Positions 51,041 to 59,677 of a stretch of DNA of 64,000 nucleotides are shown one piece after another; within the stretch, counting starts at the first letter, position 1; each line of letters starts with the position of its first letter. The stretch comes from Halobacillus litoralis (GTDB lineage: Bacteria > Bacillota > Bacilli > Bacillales > Halobacillaceae). Location: the NCBI RefSeq assembly GCF_009856355.1, contig NZ_WMEW01000009.1, positions 1 through 64,000 on the forward strand. The letters are read 5' to 3'. The position numbers and the translations under genes are program-made. The notes below the pieces were generated by a model, which did not search any database, had not been told where the DNA came from, and worked only from the letters and a program-made list of their open reading frames with translations.

Positions 51041-51153
51041 TGATGGCAGGTGTCTTATAATGAAACCAACTTTTCTGTCAAACCTGAATGAAAAGATCGA
51101 AAGTGTCCGGACTAAAATGTACTGTTGAATCGTTTAGAGGAGATAACCAAATA

Positions 51154-51185
51154 AAAAGGATGCCCGTGACCCGGGCATCCTTTTT
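51154..51185. terminator. Terminator after the diguanylate cyclase gene
   Basis: AAAAAGGATGCCCG and CGGGCATCCTTTTT form a strong hairpin with A and T tracts on both sides. Confidence 0.88.
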
Positions 51186-52282
51186 CATGCGGATATGACT
51201 TTATTTCTCCCCGAATGTTTTGCCTCATACAATAATTCATCCGCTTTTTCCAATAGTTCTCCGGCCGAAGTCACTTGATCAGGGTATGTACTGACTCCGA
51301 TGGAGACCGTAATTGAAATCTTTCTTCCGTCCGGGAGTGAAAACGCATGCTTTTCCACTGTCTGCCTGATTTTTTCTGCTTTTGACCTGCCTGATTCATT
51401 GCTGCAGTCCAGGAGAATGACCGTAAATTCCTCGCCGCCATTTCTGGATACGATATCGAAGGAGCGGGTTATATCATTTAAGATCTTCCCGAGCTGCCTG
51501 AGCACTTCATCCCCCGCCGCATGTCCATAGGTATCATTGACGTGCTTAAAGAAATCAATGTCAATAGCAAGAAGGCTCAACGCTTCCTCTTTTTCCACTG
51601 CGTTTTTCACGCTGTAGTTCCAGAGACGATCAAACTCCCTTACATTATATAAACCCGTTAAAAAATCAATCGAAGACTGCTCTTCATATTTCTTGAAAAG
51701 GTAATGAGACCTCCGCAGATAATGAACGAGATAGGAAGCCAGCATCCCTCCGATGAAAGAAATCAGCCAGTAAATCGGAATAATAAACTGCAGGGTTTCC
51801 CAGTCTCTGACCAACATCGAAATGATGAATGAGAAGACGACGTTGGACCAAAGCAGCATTTGAAAGGAAGATTTGAGAGGGCTTTCCCTGTGATGCAGCT
51901 TCCGATACACCCACAAATAACCGATAAACAATAAGACCATTAAGGCGATGGCGGCCATGGAGGAAGGATTGATTCCATACAACAGCCGGCCGGAAGCAAT
52001 AATCACAGCACTCAAAAGGGCTGGCTGCACCCCGATGTATAAAAGGATAAGAATAACCGGGAGGTGTCGCAGGTCGATGATGGTCTGCTCTGTCACCTGT
52101 ATGGAAAAGTACATCAGAACGATACCAAGAATCCCTCCAGCCAGACCGTCGATCCACTGACTGCTCTGTTTTGAAACCGCAGGCAGCAGTTTTGTCCATC
52201 GAAACTGCAGGTACATAAATACAAGGGCAATTACGATGCAGATATTAATAAAAAACTCCTGAATAATCACAAACAACCTCAT
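51185..52282 (-). CDS. Membrane diguanylate cyclase (5TMR-LYT plus GGDEF)
   Basis: A 365-residue protein. Residues about 1-190 hold six to seven helices of the LytS-YhcK five-TM receptor type (GVQPALLSAVIIASGRLLYG). The GGDEF domain has SRNGGEEFTVILLD, the active GGEEF form, with RSFD five residues upstream as an I-site for product inhibition. DVIDFFKHVN-type Mg-binding residues appear as AIDIDFFKHVNDTYGHAAGD. It resembles Bacillus DgcK (YhcK). It should make cyclic di-GMP and be self-limiting. Confidence 0.93.
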   Translation of the reverse strand: MRLFVIIQEFFINICIVIALVFMYLQFRWTKLLPAVSKQSSQWIDGLAGGILGIVLMYFSIQVTEQTIIDLRHLPVILILLYIGVQPALLSAVIIASGRLLYGINPSSMAAIALMVLLFIGYLWVYRKLHHRESPLKSSFQMLLWSNVVFSFIISMLVRDWETLQFIIPIYWLISFIGGMLASYLVHYLRRSHYLFKKYEEQSSIDFLTGLYNVREFDRLWNYSVKNAVEKEEALSLLAIDIDFFKHVNDTYGHAAGDEVLRQLGKILNDITRSFDIVSRNGGEEFTVILLDCSNESGRSKAEKIRQTVEKHAFSLPDGRKISITVSIGVSTYPDQVTSAGELLEKADELLYEAKHSGRNKVISA

Positions 52283-52570
52283 CCCTCTTTCCCGACTTCC
52301 AACCCTTTATTCTATTATCGACCCCTTTCGGCAGATTTGTCTATGAATATTGTCATCACTTTGTAAAACAGGGTGTACAAAATATACACACCTCCGTACC
52401 ATTAGAGGCTTTTTACCTATTAAAAAATAAGCCATTTTGTGGTAATAATGGAGTAAGTAAAAGCGATTATAACAAACGACATAAAGGATTCATCCAGCTT
52501 TTCCTCCCGGCTGTTTCCACTTGTCTATAAGAGGGTATACGTATCAAAACAAAATAAACGAGACACGATG

Positions 52571-52605
52571 AACTGTGGTTTTTAATGTGGGCACTTGAAC
52601 CACAG
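52571..52605. promoter_or_regulatory. Hairpin upstream of the sda-like gene
   Basis: CTGTGGTT and AACCACAG are exact 8-base inverted arms about 40 bases before the ribosome site at 52637. The role is unknown. The gap from 52283 to 52570 also holds GTGTA/TACAC arms near 52371-52391, and no gene. Confidence 0.4.
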
Positions 52606-52646
52606 GGAGTGAGTAGTGCAACCGGCTCCGCTCAGGAGGCAGAACT

Positions 52647-52868
52647 ATGAGTAAAACCCCCCCGCGTCCCATGAAAGACAATGATGATCACAAAAAACGC
52701 TTCGTTCACCTGAACGCTTCGTCCATCAAAACCTTGTCGGACCCCCTTCTCCTGCTGACCTACCGTCAGGCCGCGGAGATGGGACTGGATCGAGACTTCC
52801 TCCTTCTTGTCTGCAGGGAGTTGAAAGAAAGGGGGTTCTCCATCGAATGCTCCTCTACCTACGGATGA
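52647..52868 (+). CDS. sda: Sda-like sporulation checkpoint protein with N-terminal extension
   Basis: A 73-residue protein. Residues about 27-65 read SIKTLSDPLLLLTYRQAAEM then GLDRDFLLLVCRELKERG, matching the helical hairpin of Sda (LSDelLieaYxkAxemxLxxdFIeLIxxEixRR). Sda binds the sporulation kinases KinA/KinB and blocks sporulation during replication stress. B. subtilis Sda has about 46-52 residues; here about 26 polar residues (PPRPMKDNDDHKKR) come first. AGGAGG before the first ATG supports the long form. Its end overlaps the convergent Lrp-type gene by 14 bases. Confidence 0.78.
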   Translation: MSKTPPRPMKDNDDHKKRFVHLNASSIKTLSDPLLLLTYRQAAEMGLDRDFLLLVCRELKERGFSIECSSTYG

Positions 52869-53262
52869 CAATCGATAATTTATAGCCCACCTTTTGGTTC
52901 AGCTCCATAAGCCATTCATCAAGCACCTCATTGTCAGGAAAGCGGCACTCCAGTAAATAGCATCCTTCACCGCTGATTTTATAGTTATTCCTGACATAGG
53001 ATTTACTTTTCTCAAGAAAATCAAAATAGGGCTGGTGATTCAGGCTGTCGGTATAGATGTTCAAAAAGCAGTGGACAGGATACCCCAGCTTTTGTTCATT
53101 CACACGGATCGTATACGAATCAATCAGCCCTTCTTCTTCTAATTTCAGCACCCTCGTCGCAGCGGCCTGTCCCGTAAGATGGACACGTGCGCCCAGTTCC
53201 TTCATCGTCATCCTTCCATCTTTCTTCAGTTCATCTATAATTTTTCCATCGGTTTTGTCCAT
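52855..53262 (-). CDS. Lrp/AsnC-family transcriptional regulator
   Basis: A 135-residue regulator. DGRMTMKELGARVHLTGQAA and ATRVLKLEEEGLIDSYTIRV form the AsnC-type helix-turn-helix. The ligand-binding RAM domain follows (FLNIYTDSL, GEGCYLLECRF). The ATG of MDKTDGKIID was used, with AAAGGACTG upstream. It is divergent from the metallo-hydrolase gene at 53382, which it may control. Confidence 0.9.
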   Translation of the reverse strand: MDKTDGKIIDELKKDGRMTMKELGARVHLTGQAAATRVLKLEEEGLIDSYTIRVNEQKLGYPVHCFLNIYTDSLNHQPYFDFLEKSKSYVRNNYKISGEGCYLLECRFPDNEVLDEWLMELNQKVGYKLSIVIRR

Positions 53263-53381
53263 AACCTCAGCAGTCCTTTCATCATTCAACTTTTTTGAGG
53301 AAAACTCTTGATAGAAGCTGTGTATTCCTTTTTCCCTTCATAGTACGCTATTTACAACACAGATAAAAGGAGGAAGCTCTT

Positions 53382-54131
53382 ATGAAAATTAAGCTTATTC
53401 GAAACGCAACCCTGCAGTTGAACTATGGAGGCAGAACCTTTCTGATTGATCCATTCCTGGCGCCCCAAGGAGCGATGCCGCCTTTTCCCAATACACCCAA
53501 CCAGAACCTGAGAAACCCGACCGCTCCACTGCCCGTCGATCCTGAACATCTGGCAGAGGCAGATGCTGTTTTCATCACCCACCTTCATCCGGACCATTTT
53601 GACGAGGATGCGAAAGCAGTGCTCTCAAAAGAGACGGCCTTGTATGCTCAAAATGAGGAAGATGTGGAAGCTGTGCAGAAAGCCGGTTTCACCCATGTTC
53701 ATTCATTCCAAAATGGTGTGGATATAGACGGTATCCGGATTACCCGCACCCCGGGTCGTCACGGTTCGGAGGAAATGACCGCTATGACTGGAAAAGTATC
53801 CGGTCTCCTCTTTGAAGCGGAAGGCGAAAAAAGTCTTTACATCGCCGGGGACACCGTCTGGTATGAAGAAATCGAACAGACACTGGCATCCTTCCGCCCC
53901 GAGGTCATCGTGGTAAACGCCGGCGCAGCTCAATTTTTAGAGGGCGGGCCGATTACCATGACGAAAGAAGATGTCAAAGCAGTTTCCGAGGCCGCACCAG
54001 AATCCGAGATGGTTGCCGTCCACATGGAATCCTTGAACCACTGCCTGTTAACAAGGGACGAATTGAAATCCTATATGAGCGGTTCCCCCACTTTTCACGT
54101 CCCTGAAGACGGTGAAACGCTGACCTTTTAA
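53382..54131 (+). CDS. Metallo-beta-lactamase-fold hydrolase
   Basis: A 249-residue hydrolase. The metal motif is FITHLHPDHFDED (HxHxDH). The opening KIKLIRNATLQLNYGGRTFL and IDPFLAPQ is typical of the UlaG/YtkL-like branch of the superfamily. Further ligands are likely in GRHGSEEM, YIAGDTVWYEE and VAVHMESLNHC. The substrate is unknown; ribonuclease-like or lactonase activity both occur in relatives. GGAGG precedes the ATG, and a terminator follows. Confidence 0.87.
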   Translation: MKIKLIRNATLQLNYGGRTFLIDPFLAPQGAMPPFPNTPNQNLRNPTAPLPVDPEHLAEADAVFITHLHPDHFDEDAKAVLSKETALYAQNEEDVEAVQKAGFTHVHSFQNGVDIDGIRITRTPGRHGSEEMTAMTGKVSGLLFEAEGEKSLYIAGDTVWYEEIEQTLASFRPEVIVVNAGAAQFLEGGPITMTKEDVKAVSEAAPESEMVAVHMESLNHCLLTRDELKSYMSGSPTFHVPEDGETLTF

Positions 54132-54137
54132 AATCAC

Positions 54138-54166
54138 CCCCTCCGGCACTGTCGGAGGGTTTTTTC
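54138..54166 (+). terminator. Terminator after the metallo-hydrolase gene
   Basis: CCCTCCG and CGGAGGG arms around GCACTGT, then six T. Confidence 0.85.
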
Positions 54167-54251
54167 ATGTACTGGACGTTCCCCGCCTGCTTTCCTCTAT
54201 AAAGATTCGTCACACCTTCCACCATTATCCAACATCGTTTTACATTATGTT

Positions 54252-54282
54252 AATTGTCAGACAATTCAGATGTTGATATAGT
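54252..54282 (+). promoter_or_regulatory. Promoter with GntR-like operator, hydrolase/symporter operon
   Basis: TTGTCA (54254-54259), a 17-base spacer and TATAGT (54277-54282) give a good sigma-A promoter. AATTGTCAGACAATT (54252-54266) is a perfect 7-1-7 palindrome over the -35 box, of the TTGTCxGACAA kind bound by GntR/FadR-type repressors. No such regulator is in the window. Confidence 0.7.
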
Positions 54283-54305
54283 GATAAAAACAAAGGAGGC
54301 GATGA

Positions 54306-55544
54306 TTGTTGCAGATCAATCAGGACAGGTATAAAGACCATCTCATGACACTTGCGGAGATAGGGAAAATTGGAGAAACGGGGGTCAACCGGCTCGCCCA
54401 CTCCAAGGATGACCGGAGAGCCGTTGATGTCGTACAAGGATGGATGGAAGAAGCCGGGCTGACGACCAGGGTCGATGGATTCGGCAATCTGATCGGTCGT
54501 GTGGAGGGGACAGAACCCGATCAGCCAATTCTCATGATGGGGTCCCATATTGATTCCCAGCCGTATGGAGGGCGCTTTGATGGAACCGCCGGGGCCCTTG
54601 GTGCGATTGAAGTTGTACATACAATGAAAGAACAAAATGTCAAACCGGTCCGTACGATTGAGGTCATCTGCTTTGCGGATGAAGAAGGCTCCCGGTTCAA
54701 TAAAGGGGTATTTGGTGTACGTGGAGTGATTGGACAGCTGGAAGAGAAAGAGCTTCTTCGGAAAGATAAAAACGGTATGACCCGTCTCGAGGCTTTAAGG
54801 GAGTTCGGTGTCGAACCGGATTTGTCGGAAAGTCCCGTTTACAAGCCAGGGGATATAGAAGCCTTTTTAGAGCTTCACATTGAACAGGGCCCTGTCCTTG
54901 AATCAAAAGATAAGCCAGTAGGCATCGTGTCAGCCATCTCCGGACCGATCTGGCTTACGGTGACTCTGGAAGGCTTCGCCGGCCATGCTGGATCTGTGCC
55001 GATGCATTTACGACAGGATGCGATGCTCGGGGCTGCCATCATAACCAAAGAATTCAATGAGCTTGTCCGAAGGGAAGGAACACCGAATACCGTCGGAACA
55101 GTCGGAAGCATCCAGAATTTCCCGAACTCCAGAAACATCATAGCCGAAAAGGTCGAGTTCACCGTTGACTTAAGGGATATCGACCTGGACGCAAGAAACC
55201 GTCTGGAGAAGAAACTCTATCAGATCATTGAGGAAACAAGTAAAGAATACAACCTCGACTACTCTATAACAGAAGATACCAAAAGTGATCCCCGCTACTG
55301 TGCGGACTGGATTAAAGAGATTATGAAGAAACACGATGAAAAGCTCGGCTATCAATCGCCCACCCTCATGAGCGGTCCATTTCACGACGCCCTGTTCATG
55401 TCCTATATCAGTGATTACGGCATGATCTTTGTCCGCTGCGAAAAAGGGATCAGCCATAACCCATTGGAATATGCGGAGATGGAAGATTTACAGAAAGGTG
55501 TGGAGCTGCTTTATCACACCGCAGTGGAAATTGCCGGAGCGTAG
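54306..55544 (+). CDS. M20 Zn-dependent amidohydrolase (carbamoylase/allantoate hydrolase family)
   Basis: A 412-residue enzyme. LMMGSHIDSQPYGGRFDGTA gives two zinc ligands, CFADEEGSRFN the Glu pair, and FLELHIEQGPVLE the next His; the final ligand is in PFHDALFMS. These mark the hydantoinase/carbamoylase (N-carbamoyl-L-amino-acid hydrolase) branch. It should hydrolyse an N-carbamoyl or N-acyl compound. It starts at TTG (two adjacent TTG codons) after AAAGGAGG. It is first in a four-gene operon. Confidence 0.92.
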   Translation: MLQINQDRYKDHLMTLAEIGKIGETGVNRLAHSKDDRRAVDVVQGWMEEAGLTTRVDGFGNLIGRVEGTEPDQPILMMGSHIDSQPYGGRFDGTAGALGAIEVVHTMKEQNVKPVRTIEVICFADEEGSRFNKGVFGVRGVIGQLEEKELLRKDKNGMTRLEALREFGVEPDLSESPVYKPGDIEAFLELHIEQGPVLESKDKPVGIVSAISGPIWLTVTLEGFAGHAGSVPMHLRQDAMLGAAIITKEFNELVRREGTPNTVGTVGSIQNFPNSRNIIAEKVEFTVDLRDIDLDARNRLEKKLYQIIEETSKEYNLDYSITEDTKSDPRYCADWIKEIMKKHDEKLGYQSPTLMSGPFHDALFMSYISDYGMIFVRCEKGISHNPLEYAEMEDLQKGVELLYHTAVEIAGA

Positions 55545-55557
55545 AAAGGTGGAGCGT

Positions 55558-57168
55558 ATGGAGGCAGACAAAATTTTTATAAATGGAGAAATTATCACAG
55601 CTGACGAACAGTTTCATGTGTATGAGGCACTGGCAGTCCAGGAGGAGAGCATCCTCCAGACGGGAACGAACGACGAAGTCATGAAAGCCGCCGGAGCCGA
55701 TACCGAGGTGGTCGATCTTGAAGGCCGGACGCTCATGCCCGGCTTTATTGACGCCCATGCCCACCTTGAACTGTACGGCACGAACATTCTCGGTGTCGAC
55801 TGCAAACAACCCCGGTCGATCCCCGAAGTGCTGAAGGCATTAAAAGAAAGGGCTGTGGAAACTCCTGAAGGCTGCTGGGTGCGGGGCTGGGGGTACAATC
55901 AAAATGAACTGGCTGAAGGCCGTCATCTAACGAGGTGGGACTTAGACAAAGTGTCCACCTCCCACCCCGTCATTGTCGTCCGGACGTGTGGACATATCTC
56001 CTGCGTAAATAGTAAAGCCCTGGAGATGGCAGGAATCGTGGCGTCCACTCCAGATCCGCCGGGCGGGGCTTATCACAAAATAAACGGACAGTTAAGTGGC
56101 CTGCTGTTTGAGGCCGCCCATATGACCGTCTTCCAGCACGCCGATTACAGTGAAGAAGACATAATGAAAGGACTGGCGCTTGCTTCTCAGGACTTCTTAT
56201 CCTACGGCATTACGAGTGTTCATGATGCCGGGGGTTATGGGACGAAGCATATCCGCTATTTACAGCAGGCCGTCCAGAAGGGCATCGTGATGCAGCGTGT
56301 TTATGCTTTGTACGGTTCCCTGTCCGACGCTCCGGAAATGGTTCACGCGGGACTGGAAAGCGGCATTTCAACAGGTCTTGGGGATGACTGGTTCAGGATC
56401 GGACCGGCAAAACTTTTCATCGATGGCAGCAGCAGCGGACCCACCTGCCGCACGAGGGAGCCTTATGACAGCAGCCCGGAAGACAGAGGGATATTATACT
56501 TACGGCAGCACCAGCTGGACGAACCGCTTCTACAGGCCCATGAGCACGGCTGGCAGATCACCGCGCACGCCATGGGAGATGAAGCAGTTGATATGATGCT
56601 GCACACGATTGAGCGAGCGCTCGATCAAAAGTCAGCAGCCAACTCCCGCCACCGGATCGAACATGCCGGAATCACCCCTCCCGATCTTGTTGAACGTATG
56701 CGTCAAACAGGGGCGGTGCCCGTGCCCAATCCGGCTTTTCTCTATGAGTTCGGTGACGGCTATGAGACCGACTATGGCGGACGCGTCAGCCATATGTTCC
56801 CGTTAAAAAGCTATTCGGACCATCACATTCCTTACGCCGTTGGATCAGACAGTCCGATTACCACTCCTAATCCTTTTTACGGTCTGTATGCGGCGGTCAC
56901 CCGGCGCAGTAAAAGCGGACGGATCCTGGGAGCAAACCAGGCGTCTTCGCTTGAGGAGGTGATCCGTGCTTACACGTGGGGCGGCGCTTACGCTTCGCAT
57001 GAAGAACACAGGAAAGGAACGTTGGAACCAGGCAAAGCGGCCGACTTTATTATCCTCGATCGTTCCATTATGAATTGTCCTGTTTCCGAGCTTCCCGGTA
57101 TACAGGTGGAAACCACCATCCTGAATGGAAAAACCGTATATACATTGCAAAAGGAGGACGTCTATTGA
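55558..57168 (+). CDS. Amidohydrolase family protein (YtcJ-like)
   Basis: A 536-residue metal-dependent hydrolase. GFIDAHAHLELYGTNI is the first HxH metal site; HRIEHAGITPPD and VGSDSPITTPNPFYGLY give the later His and Asp ligands; TWGGAYASHEEHRKGTLEPG closes the composite beta-sandwich. YtcJ-like enzymes act on N-substituted or amide compounds; the substrate is unknown. The ATG of MEADKIFING follows AAAGGTGGAG, 13 bases after the previous stop. The next gene overlaps its stop. Confidence 0.9.
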   Translation: MEADKIFINGEIITADEQFHVYEALAVQEESILQTGTNDEVMKAAGADTEVVDLEGRTLMPGFIDAHAHLELYGTNILGVDCKQPRSIPEVLKALKERAVETPEGCWVRGWGYNQNELAEGRHLTRWDLDKVSTSHPVIVVRTCGHISCVNSKALEMAGIVASTPDPPGGAYHKINGQLSGLLFEAAHMTVFQHADYSEEDIMKGLALASQDFLSYGITSVHDAGGYGTKHIRYLQQAVQKGIVMQRVYALYGSLSDAPEMVHAGLESGISTGLGDDWFRIGPAKLFIDGSSSGPTCRTREPYDSSPEDRGILYLRQHQLDEPLLQAHEHGWQITAHAMGDEAVDMMLHTIERALDQKSAANSRHRIEHAGITPPDLVERMRQTGAVPVPNPAFLYEFGDGYETDYGGRVSHMFPLKSYSDHHIPYAVGSDSPITTPNPFYGLYAAVTRRSKSGRILGANQASSLEEVIRAYTWGGAYASHEEHRKGTLEPGKAADFIILDRSIMNCPVSELPGIQVETTILNGKTVYTLQKEDVY

Positions 57169-57386
57169 GTAAACAACGCTTTATTAAAATCTACTGCCTT
57201 TCATTAAGCATCCCTTTTCTGTTGATGGTTTTCCCGCTTTTCACCATCGGGAACCGGGAGACCCCCTTCATCATGGGCCTCCCCTTTTCGGTATTCTGGG
57301 TGATCTTCTGGATCCTGATCACCTTTGCCATTGTATTATTTCTTTATCGTCTGGATCCGGACAAAGATGAAAAGGGGGTCCAGTAA
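57165..57386 (+). CDS. DUF3311-type symporter-associated membrane protein
   Basis: A 73-residue two-helix protein starting at TTG that overlaps the preceding stop (TTGA), with AAGGAGG upstream. LSLSIPFLLMVFPLFTIGNR and PFSVFWVIFWILITFAIVLF are the helices; the end YRLDPDKDEKG is typical of DUF3311. Such proteins lie directly before sodium:solute symporters, as here, and probably serve as a small subunit. Confidence 0.88.
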   Translation: MSKQRFIKIYCLSLSIPFLLMVFPLFTIGNRETPFIMGLPFSVFWVIFWILITFAIVLFLYRLDPDKDEKGVQ

Positions 57387-58856
57387 ATGGCTCAATGGCA
57401 GATTGCAATGATTATGATGATTGCTTACCTCGTGATCGCTTTATTGATCGGCGTGCTTGCCGGCCGCAATCAGGACAAGCAGTCCCTGGAAGAATTCACG
57501 ACAGCTAAAGGAAACCTCGGTCTTTTCGTCATGTGGTTTTTAATGGGAGGAGCGGTCTTCAGTGCTTTCTCCTTCCTCGGTGCCCCGGGGTGGGCTTTTT
57601 CTAGAGGAGCCCCGGCCCTTTATATCATCACCTACACCGCTTTTGCTATTTTACCGTGGTATATTATCGGTCCGAAAATCGGACGGATCGGACGAAAACA
57701 TAACATTTATACAGTCGCGGGCTTCATGCAGCTGCGTTATTCCAGCCGCATCCTGGCCATGATGATCGGCATCATCGCTCTGCTCGCCTCTATCCAGTAC
57801 CTGGCCACACAGATGAAAGGCATGGCGTATATTTTCAGCATAATGACAGAGGGCCGTATTCCTTTCTGGCTGGGGGCCTTGCTATCCTATGGTATTGTCG
57901 TCGTCTATGTGGCGACCGGCGGTCTGCGGGCCGCGGCCTGGTCGGACGTTTTCCAGGGGATCCTCATGATCGTCATTTCCTGGACGGTCGGCTTGACGAT
58001 TGTAAATCAGCTGCACAGCAGTGTTCCTGATATGTTCAGAAATTTGACCGAAACGGCTCCAGGATTCCTTCAAATCGGGGCTGAAGGTTCAACGATGAGT
58101 GCGATGGCTTATACGACGACCATTCTCGTTTCCACCATCGGTTTCCTCATGTGGCCGCATTTATTTTCTAAATCCTATGCCACGAAAGCACGGACGATTA
58201 AGAAGACCGTACTTGTTTATCCTGTGTTCGCTTTGTTCCTGATTCCATTATTATTTGTCGGGTTTTCAGCCGTCAATGTCATTGATCCGTCCGAAATCGG
58301 ATCACCGGACGAAATTCTTCCCTATCTGATCACGACGGTTCTTACCCTGCCGGGCTGGGTCTACGGCCTTGTCGGGGCGGGCGCCCTGGCCGCAGCCATG
58401 AGTACGGCAGATGCCATCACTCACAGCGCTTCCCTCGAGTTTACCGACGGGTTTGTGAAGAACGTTAAACGCGACCTTTCTTCCCGGACGACCCTGCTGA
58501 TTATGCGTATCGGTGTTTTTGTCATCGGCGGACTGGCCTATGTCATCACCGTCTTTGGAGGTCAGGGATTGATCGCCCTCCTGCTCGGTGCCTACGGGTC
58601 CATTGTTCAATTCGCACCAGGGGTGTACGGAGCCCTTTATTCAAAAAAGGTGACCGAACCAGCGGTCATTACAGGGTTGATTACCGGGACAGTGGTGAAC
58701 TATTATTTCCAGCTCGTAGCGCCGACCACACCGCTGGATATTAATCCAGGCATCCTCGGTCTGATCTGCAACATCGGCCTCGTCGTCATCATCAGTGGAT
58801 TCACACAGGGGAAAGAGCTTCCGATGGCGGAAGAGTACCGCAAAGTCGGCACCTGA
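57387..58856 (+). CDS. Sodium:solute symporter (SSS) family transporter
   Basis: A 489-residue permease with about 13 helices. FTTAKGNLGLFVMWFLMGGA and FSAFSFLGAPGWAFSRGAPA match helix 1-2 of the pantothenate/proline-type SSS group. YVATGGLRAAAWSDVFQGIL is the SSS signature, and GALAAAMSTADAITHSASLE carries the helix-8 Ser/Thr Na+ site. It should import the substrate of the two hydrolases in the operon. It starts directly after DUF3311. Confidence 0.93.
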   Translation: MAQWQIAMIMMIAYLVIALLIGVLAGRNQDKQSLEEFTTAKGNLGLFVMWFLMGGAVFSAFSFLGAPGWAFSRGAPALYIITYTAFAILPWYIIGPKIGRIGRKHNIYTVAGFMQLRYSSRILAMMIGIIALLASIQYLATQMKGMAYIFSIMTEGRIPFWLGALLSYGIVVVYVATGGLRAAAWSDVFQGILMIVISWTVGLTIVNQLHSSVPDMFRNLTETAPGFLQIGAEGSTMSAMAYTTTILVSTIGFLMWPHLFSKSYATKARTIKKTVLVYPVFALFLIPLLFVGFSAVNVIDPSEIGSPDEILPYLITTVLTLPGWVYGLVGAGALAAAMSTADAITHSASLEFTDGFVKNVKRDLSSRTTLLIMRIGVFVIGGLAYVITVFGGQGLIALLLGAYGSIVQFAPGVYGALYSKKVTEPAVITGLITGTVVNYYFQLVAPTTPLDINPGILGLICNIGLVVIISGFTQGKELPMAEEYRKVGT

Positions 58857-58892
58857 CAGCTGCAGAACAGATGTCCATCTTTTCTCTCTCAT

Positions 58893-58923
58893 AAAAAATC
58901 ATCCCTCTCTAATGAGGGATGCG
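58893..58923 (-). terminator. Hairpin at the end of the symporter operon
   Basis: GCATCCCTC and GAGGGATG (minus strand) form a hairpin with six T after it on the minus strand. A near-identical hairpin lies at 59303-59328. It could end transcripts from either side. Confidence 0.65.
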
Positions 58924-59079
58924 CCAGCTTGTAGAGAAACCTTTTTCTAATGAATCCAAAGGAGCGATCACCCATACTTGGTCATGGATAGGATTTTCCA
59001 CACGCAAGCGGCCGTAACGAAGCTTATCCTGTTCTTTAGAAACAGCGAAGGAGCGATACTCAACGTTCTCTTTTATCAT
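58909..59079 (-). CDS. Small ORF, 56 residues, uncertain
   Basis: The frame from ATG reads MIKENVEYRSFAVSKEQDKL, then RVENPIHDQVWVIAPLDSLE, with protein-like composition. It is followed by a T-rich hairpin as expected of a gene end. No strong ribosome site lies close before the ATG, and no family is recognised. It may be a remnant. Confidence 0.35.
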   Translation of the reverse strand: MIKENVEYRSFAVSKEQDKLRYGRLRVENPIHDQVWVIAPLDSLEKGFSTSWRIPH

Positions 59080-59107
59080 AGGATAAAGCTGTCTTCCCAC
59101 AGGAATA

Positions 59108-59241
59108 GGCACGAGGAGTGTTCGGTGGTGACGCCTGCGGGAACAGCGCGAGCCGAAGATCCAATTGGTCAAATGGTTTTCTTGACCAATTTAGCTGAGG
59201 CCGTGCCCGCGGCAAGCATCCACCGATAAGCGGAGCGTGCC
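59108..59241. repeat. Extragenic repeat, second family (full form)
   Basis: GGCACG and CGTGCC mark the outer ends; GAGGAGTGTTCGGTGGTGAC, then GCCTGCGGGAACAGCGCGAG on the left faces CCGTGCCCGCGG and CATCCACCG on the right. The centre holds AATTGGTCAA/TTGACCAATT, an exact inverted repeat. Overall it folds as a long imperfect hairpin. Other copies are at 42246-42315 and 46664-46722. Confidence 0.75.
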
Positions 59242-59300
59242 CTCTCACCATGACATACAAACAACTCTAACTGGATAGGCCGAACTTTTTCTACAGACTG

Positions 59301-59338
59301 ACGCATCCCTCTCCAATCAGGGATGCGTTTTCATTTTT
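59301..59338 (+). terminator. Hairpin with T-rich tail
   Basis: ACGCATCCCT and AGGGATGCGT pair exactly around CTCCAATC, followed by TTTTCATTTTT on the plus strand. Confidence 0.6.
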
Positions 59339-59620
59339 AAGTACAGATCAGATGATGGGGATCCAGTACGAATTTCTCAGCGGCTCCCCCATCAAACTCT
59401 TCATAGCCGCGCGGAGTTTCACCTAGACCAATGACGGTGGCATTGACCGCCTTGGCGATATTGGCTTCCCCTTGTAAAATCGACTTCATAAGCCCCTGAT
59501 GGTACTGCATGACAGTCGTCTGTCCTGTCACAAACGACTGGGCTTTGGCCCACCCCAGTCCGAAATCAAGCTTCAGCAGCCCGCGTCCTGCATCTACTTC
59601 CGGAACACTGAAGATCTGTT
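59337..59620 (-). pseudogene. C-terminal remnant of a glutathione-independent formaldehyde dehydrogenase
   Basis: The minus frame encodes about 94 residues matching the end of FdhA-type zinc alcohol dehydrogenases: LKLDFGLGWAKAQSFVTGQT, then MQYHQGLMKSILQGEANIAK, then AVNATVIGLGETPRGYEEFD and GGAAEKFVLDPHHLI. The first 290 or so residues, including the zinc and NAD sites, are missing. It cannot be functional. Confidence 0.8.
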
Positions 59621-59640
59621 CAGAGTTCTGTCATGGTTCA

Positions 59641-59672
59641 CAAAAAAAGACCCGCCTTCTCAGCGGATCTTA
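59641..59672 (-). terminator. Terminator after the second azoreductase gene
   Basis: AAGATCCGC and GGCGGGTCTT arms (minus strand), followed by seven T. Confidence 0.75.
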
Positions 59673-59677
59673 ATCAT

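Noticed and set aside
52283..52640. DnaA boxes upstream of the sda-like gene
   Set aside because: Expected from B. subtilis, but no TTATNCACA sequence is found; TTATAGACA near 52524 is two bases off.
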